Part shown: positions 57,034 to 64,000 of the stretch, piece by piece
How the letters are laid out: the number at the start of each line of letters is the position of its first letter
Numbering within the stretch: the stretch's first letter is position 1
Assembly (NCBI GenBank): GCA_014621425.1
Contig: JAANBB010000129.1
Location: 27,710-91,709 of the forward strand
DNA: 64,000 nt
Origin: Cylindrodendrum hubeiense
Lineage: Eukaryota; Ascomycota; Sordariomycetes; Hypocreales; Nectriaceae
Direction: 5' to 3'
Translations under genes and position numbers: made by a program
Notes under the pieces: generated by a model
The model's database searches: none
Told to the model about the DNA's origin: nothing
What the model saw: the letters and a program-made list of their open reading frames with translations, nothing else

Positions 57034-58091
57034 TAGCGGATTAGCATGGTATTCGTTGCCTGTAATAACAATAAAGGGTTATGGAGAGAAGGGCATGGGG
57101 GGGGATCATTCTGGAATGGCGTTTGGGGGTTCAACCATCATGGAAGATGGGGATTTGTACGGACGGGCCTGTGTACGATTTGTAGTAGTTAAACTGTGCC
57201 CACACTTTCAGAACATATGCATGTCTTTTGCAAATTGGTCGCCAAGGCCGTGGCCGTCAGGGTCGTGGCCGTCAGGGTCGTGACTGTGAAGGTGGTGATC
57301 GTCAAGGTCGTGGTCGTCAAGGTCGGCATTGAGCTGTCCTTAATGAGCTGTGACGGATAACTGGCTCCTGAGCGAGTCAAATTCCGGGTGCCCCCGCCAC
57401 CGCTATGGCACCACCCCGGGGCTGGAGGGATGTTTGCCGGTGGACTGCCCGGAAGACAGCACGCTTTACATCACTCATGTTGGTGGTGGTGGACGCTGCC
57501 TGTTGCGCAATGCCGAGGGGGTTAAGAACTTGCGATACTTGGATGCAAGTACACAAGGCGCTGGCCGTGAAGCGCAACAGCGCTACTTGGTTCGCGCATG
57601 GGTGAGGCTGGTTGAGCCGCATGTGGTCCGTGCACCGCAGCTCCCAACGCGCCTCCGAGCCGCGACTTCGTTTCCTTCCCGTCAAGGTGCTCAGGCGACA
57701 GAGGCTCCGACGGCCTGGGTTTTCTTTTCGGGCGCGCTCTACATCACCATTCCTTTTCACGCTTCTTTCTCGTTCTGGCCATTTCTGCCCCTCTCTTCTG
57801 TCTTTTGCCATCTGCTCTCCCGTCGCGGACTTTCTCCCCCCTGCTGCCTCCAGCCAACCGTCTCCGCAATCTACCAGCGTGCGCTGAATCGACCGAACAA
57901 AGCCTATGCCTGCGACCCTGACCGCAATCCACGCCGAATAACCTTGGTGGACACTTTAAGCGTTACCGGAAAGCTCTTGCGACCGCACAAACCGAGACCT
58001 GGGTCCTCATCGATGCGACATACATAAGCACTGAGCTCGCGGGGGCCATTCGGCCTTACTTTTCCTCTCGACCTTGCTCCTGACCGCGGAC
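57034..58091. other. Intergenic: SAS4 3' flank and TAF2 leader
   Basis: About 1.06 kb. It contains a GTC-rich minisatellite (57247-57327). A 225-codon plus-strand frame at 57350-58027 is cysteine- and arginine-rich, without motifs, and ends inside the CT-rich TAF2 leader, so I treat it as chance. Confidence 0.4.
57247..57327 (+). repeat. 15-bp minisatellite, five and a half copies
   Basis: Degenerate 15-base units of the form gtcgtggccgtcagg start at 57247, 57262, 57277, 57292 and 57307, with a partial copy to 57327. The first two are nearly identical. The minus strand would read as a Thr/Leu/Val repeat, but no gene is evident. Confidence 0.8.
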
Positions 58092-61000
58092 ATGGCGACC
58101 GACGGTCTGTTGCACGAGCCCGTGGGGGACATTCATCCTCTGCTGGGCCTAGACGACGACCTACCGCCTATTGAGGACTTGCCGGTTCTTGAGTACTTCG
58201 TCATCAAGCAGGAGGTGAATCTCGAGGTCAACTTTCGCGACAAGCGCATCGATGGCACGACCGACGTAATCCTCGCCACCTTCAACGATAAAATCGAAGA
58301 GATCGCGCTCGACGCCGCTAACTGCGAAATTGATACCGACAATGTCTACGTCACTGAGCTGCGCGAGGTCAACGGAGAGATTGTCGAGGGCCTGAAGCGC
58401 AAGACCACTGCCGTCTATACCGACCCATACGACAAGCTCTCCCACCCCAAAGGATGGAACTGGAGAGCCGAGCATCATGACCTGCGCCGAATGAGGGCGC
58501 GGTCTTTGTTTCACAGCCGAAAGACCGACGTCCCCGCCGAGAATAGAGAGTTCGAGGGCTGCACGCCGGTCTATGGATCACTCAGGGTGAGCCTGCGTGG
58601 GAAGGCAGACCAAGATCGCCCGAGGCTCATCATTAGGAAATCGATGGGCTTCGATTCGATGGATAAGACCAACAAGCAGTTCAAGCTCACCATTCCGTTC
58701 ACCAACACCAACCCTCGAGATGGTATCCAGTTTGTTGGAGTCGACCCGCTCGACAACCGGTTCACCCACATGTACACTCGAAGCTCCATCAACCCGGGAA
58801 CAGCGTCCTGCATTTTCCCATGTGTCGACGATCACGGCTCACGTTGCGACTGGAAGATATCTATCAAGTACCCCCGAACCCTCGGAGATGCCCTCCAGCA
58901 GGCCCTGGCCACGCAGCAGAATGGCTCAGGTGCGGATAGGATGCAGATCGATGGACAAGAGCGGTCACATAACCTCGCCGAAGAGGACAAGCTCAGAGAA
59001 ATGTCCGTGGTCTGCTCAGGGTTCCTTATGGAGGAGACCGTGGACCCGGACGACGACCACAAGAAGATCATGACCTTTGAGCCAGAGAAGAAGGTTTCGG
59101 TGCAGAAGCTCGGCTTCGCAGTCGGCCCTTTCGAACATATCGATTTATCATCAGAGTCCCGAACGGAGGAAGATGAGGTGAAGCTTGGCATGAACGCACT
59201 TAAGGTCCATGCCTACTGCCTACCCGGCCGAGGCGACTGGGTCCGCAATACATCTGCTGCTCTGACGATGGCAGCGGACTTCTTTACGTACACATTTGCT
59301 CGCTATCCCTTTGGAAACTTCAAGTTGTGCTTCCTGGACGACTTGGTCGAAGATACCGTTTCGCACTACTCCATGGCGTTTGTTAGCAATCGGTTGCTTT
59401 TCCCGGAGGACATCATGGACACCGAGATAGATGTGACGAGAAAGATTGTCTACACTTTGGCCAGTCAATGGATCGGCATAAACATGATCCCCAACACTCG
59501 AAACGACCTGTGGCTTGTCATTGGCATTGCACAATACATGACGGATCTTTTCATGAAGCGCCTGTGCGGTAACAACGAATACCGGTTTCGCATGAAAATG
59601 CTGTCAGATAAACTTGCCGAGATTGATAATGAGCGGCCATGCTTGTATGAACTTGGTCCCAATCTCCACCTAGGAGAGTTCGAGATGGACTTCATGACTC
59701 TGAAATCACCAGTCGTTTTCTTCATCCTCGATAAGAGACTCATCAAGGCATCTGGTGGTCATGGCCTGACTCGAATCTTGCAGAAGCTCCTGACCAAGGT
59801 TCAGATCGAGAGCTCAGACAAGTCAACAATTCTGGAAACGGAGAAGTTCAGGACAACCTGCGAGAAAGGGGCGAGGTACCGGCTCGAGACTTTCTGGAGC
59901 CAATGGGTTTATGGTTCTGGATGTCCTCGCTTCGATGTCAAGGCCAAGTTCAACAAGAAGAGACTCTGTGTTGAGTTGACTCTGAATCAGATTCAATCCC
60001 AGATCACCAAGAAACCCGAGCTGGAAAGGTCCGACTTCCTCCGAGTTATCAAGGAACGTCGTGCTGGCGTTAAACTTGGCGAGGTGCAGCCGCTTTTCAC
60101 CGGACCGATGACTGTTCGAATCCACGAAGCCGATGGAACCCCATACGAGCATATTCTTGAGATCCGCGAGGATGCCACACGATCCACCAAGTTCGAGATC
60201 CCTTACAATACCAAGTACAAGCGACTAAAACGTACTCGCCGAATGAAAGAGAAGCAAAACGTCGGAGCAAGCATGGATGCAGAAAATCTTGATGACGCCC
60301 TGCTCTATTGCTTGGGTGATGTTCTCCAAACCCCAGATGAGCAACGAGACTGGGAGTTGATTGACTGGGATCCTGATACCGAGAGGAAGATGGACCAGGA
60401 GTCCTACGAATGGATTCGCGTGGATGCTGACTTTGAGTGGGCCTGCGATATGAAGCGAACCCTCGAACCATACATGTACGTGTCTCAACTTCAGCAGGAT
60501 AGGGATGTTGTGGCTCAGCAGGACGCCATGCTGTACCTCACCAATGGCCCCCTTCATCCTATTGCTTCCGGTTTCCTCGTCCGGACGCTTCTTGACCGAC
60601 GCTACTTCCATGGTATCCGGACGATGGCTGCCGAGGCTCTACCAAGGCAAGCCAACATCAAGGATATTTCAATGCTTGGCCTTCGGCAACTGATGAAGGC
60701 CTTCTCCGACATGTTCTGCCATAATGAGTCCAGCCAGCCGAAGCCAAACGACTTCTCGGACAAGAAGCAGTATAATGTGCGGCGAGCTATCATTAAGGCT
60801 ATTGCACAGGTCCGAGACGCCAACACCTACAAGTGCCCACTGGAGGCTCGGCAATTCATTCTCGACCAGCTACTCTTTAACAACAACGAGGATAACCCCT
60901 ATTCCGACCACTTCTACATTTCCCTTCTGGTTGAGACCTTGGCCGTCTCTCTTATTCCCTCCAAGCAGGACGAGTGGTATGCCCGTCAAAACAAGGTGCC

Positions 61001-62594
61001 GGTTGAGGAGGAGAGGCAATTCCTTGAGAAGGCTCTGGAGCAAATTGAACGAGTTCTTAGGCGGGACGAATGGACAAACTCCTACCAGAACATCTGGACC
61101 ATTGCTGGCCTGGAAGCGAAGCGGCAGCTGATGAAGGCAGAGGTCATTCCGAAGAGCTATCTTGACTTTGGACAGTATCTGCTCGATGGAACTCGAGATC
61201 TTATTCGGATCAAAGCCTTCGAGTCTTTGGTCGACCTTGGGGCAATGATGGATCCTACAGTATTTACCTTTTTGATCTACTCGCTCACCACTGATCGATC
61301 ACCCTTTGTCCGCACCAAGCTCATCGATGCTGCTGCATCTGGTCTTGCGGCGATCGCGTTTGGGGAGCATTCCAAGGCCGTTAGGAAGGAGCCTGCCCCG
61401 GATGAAGGAGACGCGCTTTTACTTGTTCAGGACAGTGCCCAAGAGATTGAGGCTCGAAAGGAGATGTTCGCAAGAAAGGAAAACCTCGATGCGGCTTTGA
61501 AGGCCCTGCGAAAGGAGATGGAGGAAACTTACGGTGGAGATGAGCGACACTACAGCACGGCGATGCGCAAGGCTCTGGACCACCCTGGCCTCGGCCGAGC
61601 TGAGCTGGAGAGCATGCTTGATTTAGCGGCGATGATGTTTGAGGAAGCAAGCGATTGGGTCGTCACGGTTAACCTACCTAAGGCTTGGAAGGTCGAGCGA
61701 CCAGCCCAACAGCTCGCCAACAGGGTAAGAACCGCAAAAGCAATGTCACAGGATACGCATGCTAACCACTCACAGTTGTCGGTCATGTTCAAGTCGTACT
61801 ACAAGACGAAGCCCAAGGAGCCCATAGTTCAACCACCACCTCCCGCACCGGTACCTGTACCGGCGCCAGTACCTGTGGCTGCTCCTGAGCCAAAGCGACC
61901 TATTCCCCTTCCGAGAACCTCATCGATCAAAATCAATACTCACAAGATATCAACTCCTCAGCGACCGATGTCTATTCCTCCTACTGAAAGGGACACGATA
62001 GTAGCGTCGCCTGGAGTATCTCGCCAACCAAGTGTTACATCCTCATCGGCCTCAAAGTCTTCTCGACCGCCGCCAGAGCCATCTTCTGTGTCTTCTGCTA
62101 AGCGACCTCGCCCGGAAAAGGAGGAACATCATCCCTCTCCTGCTCCGAAGAGACCCAAGGTGGAGAAAGCGCACCCTTCGGAGTTTGGTGGCGAACGGAA
62201 GAAACGCCGCATGGTTACTCTCAGGACAAGAAACACGAAGCGTCTTGCTTTGATCCTGGGCCACCATCCCAAATCAAGTGCCAATGGGAGGACGTCGCTA
62301 CCGTCAGGGAATCGCAAGGAATCCTCTTCTTCGTCTATCAAAGATTCCATCACCGCCAAGCCTGCGAGAAAGCCTTTGCCTGGAGCAGAGCACGCCATCA
62401 GGAAACCCTTGCCTGGAGGCCCGGCAGCATTGCCACATGCCCCATCGCCAGCTCCAAAGATCTCGCTGAACACGCATTCAGTCTCGACGCCGAAGCCGAA
62501 GGCGGCAAGCCCAGCAGTTTCCACACCGACTACGGGATCTGTGCGGCCTAAGATCAAGATTATCCGCAAGCCTCATCCACCACCCGCTGCTTAG
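58092..62594 (+). CDS. TAF2: TFIID subunit TAF2 (M1 aminopeptidase-like)
   Basis: The frame is open from 58074, and the first ATG is 58092. An in-frame intron (61725-61775, donor GTAAGA, branch GCTAAC, acceptor CACAG, 51 nt) probably splits it, giving exons 58092-61724 and 61776-62594 (1483 residues). The N-terminal 600 residues are the M1 aminopeptidase-like fold: VIKQEVNLEVNFRDKRIDGTTDV, FPCVDDHGSRCDWKISIKYP, and the region where catalytic peptidases have HExxH, here ASQWIGINM, so it is catalytically dead. A HEAT-like helical region follows, then a P/S-rich and basic tail (about 1230-1483). TAF2 contacts the initiator element within TFIID. The 3' end is ambiguous: a TAG at 62592 is followed by 77 more open in-frame codons. 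Confidence 0.93.
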   Translation: MATDGLLHEPVGDIHPLLGLDDDLPPIEDLPVLEYFVIKQEVNLEVNFRDKRIDGTTDVILATFNDKIEEIALDAANCEIDTDNVYVTELREVNGEIVEGLKRKTTAVYTDPYDKLSHPKGWNWRAEHHDLRRMRARSLFHSRKTDVPAENREFEGCTPVYGSLRVSLRGKADQDRPRLIIRKSMGFDSMDKTNKQFKLTIPFTNTNPRDGIQFVGVDPLDNRFTHMYTRSSINPGTASCIFPCVDDHGSRCDWKISIKYPRTLGDALQQALATQQNGSGADRMQIDGQERSHNLAEEDKLREMSVVCSGFLMEETVDPDDDHKKIMTFEPEKKVSVQKLGFAVGPFEHIDLSSESRTEEDEVKLGMNALKVHAYCLPGRGDWVRNTSAALTMAADFFTYTFARYPFGNFKLCFLDDLVEDTVSHYSMAFVSNRLLFPEDIMDTEIDVTRKIVYTLASQWIGINMIPNTRNDLWLVIGIAQYMTDLFMKRLCGNNEYRFRMKMLSDKLAEIDNERPCLYELGPNLHLGEFEMDFMTLKSPVVFFILDKRLIKASGGHGLTRILQKLLTKVQIESSDKSTILETEKFRTTCEKGARYRLETFWSQWVYGSGCPRFDVKAKFNKKRLCVELTLNQIQSQITKKPELERSDFLRVIKERRAGVKLGEVQPLFTGPMTVRIHEADGTPYEHILEIREDATRSTKFEIPYNTKYKRLKRTRRMKEKQNVGASMDAENLDDALLYCLGDVLQTPDEQRDWELIDWDPDTERKMDQESYEWIRVDADFEWACDMKRTLEPYMYVSQLQQDRDVVAQQDAMLYLTNGPLHPIASGFLVRTLLDRRYFHGIRTMAAEALPRQANIKDISMLGLRQLMKAFSDMFCHNESSQPKPNDFSDKKQYNVRRAIIKAIAQVRDANTYKCPLEARQFILDQLLFNNNEDNPYSDHFYISLLVETLAVSLIPSKQDEWYARQNKVPVEEERQFLEKALEQIERVLRRDEWTNSYQNIWTIAGLEAKRQLMKAEVIPKSYLDFGQYLLDGTRDLIRIKAFESLVDLGAMMDPTVFTFLIYSLTTDRSPFVRTKLIDAAASGLAAIAFGEHSKAVRKEPAPDEGDALLLVQDSAQEIEARKEMFARKENLDAALKALRKEMEETYGGDERHYSTAMRKALDHPGLGRAELESMLDLAAMMFEEASDWVVTVNLPKAWKVERPAQQLANRVRTAKAMSQDTHANHSQLSVMFKSYYKTKPKEPIVQPPPPAPVPVPAPVPVAAPEPKRPIPLPRTSSIKINTHKISTPQRPMSIPPTERDTIVASPGVSRQPSVTSSSASKSSRPPPEPSSVSSAKRPRPEKEEHHPSPAPKRPKVEKAHPSEFGGERKKRRMVTLRTRNTKRLALILGHHPKSSANGRTSLPSGNRKESSSSSIKDSITAKPARKPLPGAEHAIRKPLPGGPAALPHAPSPAPKISLNTHSVSTPKPKAASPAVSTPTTGSVRPKIKIIRKPHPPPAA
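61725..61775 (+). other. Probable in-frame 51-nt intron of TAF2
   Basis: GTAAGA donor, a GCTAAC branch site and CACAG acceptor in proper spacing, length divisible by three with no stop. Retention would add 17 residues (VRTAKAMSQDTHANHSQ) of unconserved type between QQLANR and LSVMFKSYYK. Confidence 0.75.
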
Positions 62595-62828
62595 AAAGAA
62601 TCAGGGGGAGCCCAGTCAGATGCAACAATTCATGGAACTCGGGCCAAGCTAACACCCGGAAGCCCAAATTCCATGTCAAAGAAGAAGGAAAAAGAAACGA
62701 TACAGGTTGGCATGTACCAACCGAACTATAATGGTGAGGCGAGGGTGTCCTTTGAGCCTGCCACCCCTCAGTCCAAAGAGAGTGAGGCTACATCTGAGAG
62801 CGAAGTGAGCGAAGGGGAAAGAAAATGA
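62595..62828 (+). other. Possible C-terminal extension exon of TAF2
   Basis: The frame of TAF2 stays open for 77 codons after the TAG at 62592-62594, then ends with TGA at 62826-62828. Its content is coding-like: KLTPGSPNSMSKKKEKETI, then SEATSESEVSEGERK. A 54-nt phase-0 intron (62541-62594, donor GTGCGG, branch CTCAT, acceptor GCTTAG) would remove the stop and extend the protein to 1543 residues. The donor is weak. Readthrough or a sequence error are alternatives. Confidence 0.45.
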
Positions 62829-64000
62829 TCGGATACAATTTGGTGCTGAGGTCGAGGTCAGCTACCGGGAAATGACTTTGATGGCCCGTTGAGGGTCGAT
62901 TTTGATGTTTGTATAGATGCAACGGCGGGCATTGGGCGTTGGGCGCGAAGTGAAAACCAGACTGCAGGTGGTGTTGGGGTGCGGAAGGGCGTGGTAATGA
63001 CTGTACAGTATTCAGAACACACTGCTTTAGATATCCCCTTTGAAGCTATGTCTTATCGGTTTGCAGTTGTGTAACGTGTTATGGAGTTGGTGTCGTGTTA
63101 TAGTAATATGTTTAATACTCCGTGAGTGAAGTGCCGCCAAACAGAGTCATTCCATCTTGTCACCAGGCAAAGGTCTAACGCACAGTGTTACAATTCTAGA
63201 TGTAACGTACTGTATAGCTGTTCCGGGAGATTCTGAGTTCCATTGTGATACTCTCCTGTGAAGCTGTGCTTCGGCAACTGTGAACGCATCCTTACACCCG
63301 GACTGCCACCAAAATAGGACAGCTCCAGGTTCTCGGCTCCGGAGTATTGATTGTCCTATGAGACCCAGGGGATTTCTAACGTTGTCCCCACCAGCCAAGA
63401 ACGGCTGGGGAGTTGTGAGCTCTGGAAAGCCCTGCGAGGGTTAAAAAATGGAGATAGTTGATGAACCATGGATGGCGAAGCCTACATGGAACAAACTCCA
63501 AGTTAATTGCCATTGAGGGCCGCCTATGGCCTCTTTTCCGTGCTCTGAGCTGGCCTTGTTTACATGGTTTCGGCCGACGTCGGCCAGTGGCTGGGAGCGT
63601 AGTGCCGCCGGTTGCCGGTCCACAAACAGGAGAGGACCAGCTATTACAGTGCCTGAGTGCCTGCCACAACTCCGAGATAAGCCCGCCGCGGGCCAACCTT
63701 ATCACCACGTGATGCGGAATCTTCCGCGCGCCCCCAGCCCAGTGCGATCTTCGTCCAGATCTCTCGTCACCCGAGCCGGAGGAGCTCTTTCGCAAGTTTG
63801 CACGAAACGCTGGAATCCCGCCCCGTCGCCGGCTTTTCCATTGTTGATTCTATCCCCACGCCCCCAGAACTTGTCCAGAGGACGTCCGTCTCCATGTAGA
63901 GGCCTTCCGGCGCTGGCGTTTCCTATCCGGTGTAAGTCCTTTTTTTTTCCTGCGTCGCGACCGGCCTCACTTTCTCCTGAGCTGTGAGCCGCCTTGTTAG
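62829..64000. other. TAF2 3' flank and unassigned sequence to window end
   Basis: No gene is supported. Frames on both strands at 63376-63987 mirror each other in GC-rich sequence. The last 150 bases are pyrimidine-rich and could be the leader of a gene beyond the window. Confidence 0.4.

Noticed and set aside
57350..58027. 225-codon plus-strand frame before TAF2
   Set aside because: No motif, odd cysteine/arginine composition, and it runs into the CT-rich TAF2 leader.
1..64000. tRNA, rRNA, CRISPR arrays and intact transposons
   Set aside because: No B-box-like TTCGA stem context, conserved rRNA sequence, spaced repeats, transposase or reverse-transcriptase motif was found by eye. A covariance-model scan would settle the RNA genes.

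Overview
The window is nuclear DNA of a filamentous ascomycete (Pezizomycotina), most likely a Sordariomycete and possibly of the order Hypocreales. The evidence is short introns (about 50-75 nt) with GTRNGT-like donors and CTNAY branch points, genes on both strands without operons, CT-rich 5' leaders, and families found in such fungi (DUF3433, DUF7707, SUR7/PalI, RTC5, SWC3, SAS4, fungal IQ proteins). The order-level placement is inference. I found no rRNA, tRNA, CRISPR array or intact transposon by eye.

Layout. 0-11 kb: the 3' end of a TRAX gene, a large DUF3433 membrane protein, an unrecognised 445-residue protein with an internal duplication, and an alpha/beta hydrolase with a long disordered tail. 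11-17 kb: a bacterial-style Ada/AraC protein, a secreted alanine/aspartate-rich protein and a SUR7/PalI-type membrane protein. 17-27 kb: a membrane-anchored ZZ-finger/EF-hand protein divergent from RCF1 (HIG1 family), then RTC5 (TLDc) and SWC3 on the minus strand. 28-34.6 kb: an ABHD12-like hydrolase with an 8-nt micro-exon, N-myristoyltransferase, and a soluble alpha/beta hydrolase tail-to-tail with it. 35-40 kb: SWP1/ribophorin II, arylamine N-acetyltransferase and a glutaminyl cyclase. 42-47.6 kb: a short-chain dehydrogenase, a choline/ethanolamine phosphotransferase and a GPI-anchored DUF7707 protein. After a 3.5-kb gene-free stretch, 51-63 kb holds a YPT35-like PX protein, an IQ-motif protein, SAS4 and TAF2.

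How the genes relate. This is mostly a housekeeping neighbourhood and not a gene cluster. Chromatin and transcription (SWC3, SAS4, TAF2), the secretory pathway and lipids (SWP1, CPT/EPT, ABHD12-like, YPT35-like), mitochondria (RCF1) and protein modification (NMT, glutaminyl cyclase) are mixed. Accessory features are the Ada/AraC protein, the 445-residue orphan, the secreted repeat protein and NAT.

All spliced models were built by hand from splice consensus, phase continuity and family resemblance. Joins where both sides show a conserved motif are the firmest. The most unusual observations are the unresolved 3' end of TAF2 (an in-frame TAG followed by 77 more open codons of coding-like sequence), the micro-exon carrying the oxyanion HG motif, the exact Ada zinc-cysteine spacing in a fungal gene, and the duplicated orphan protein.
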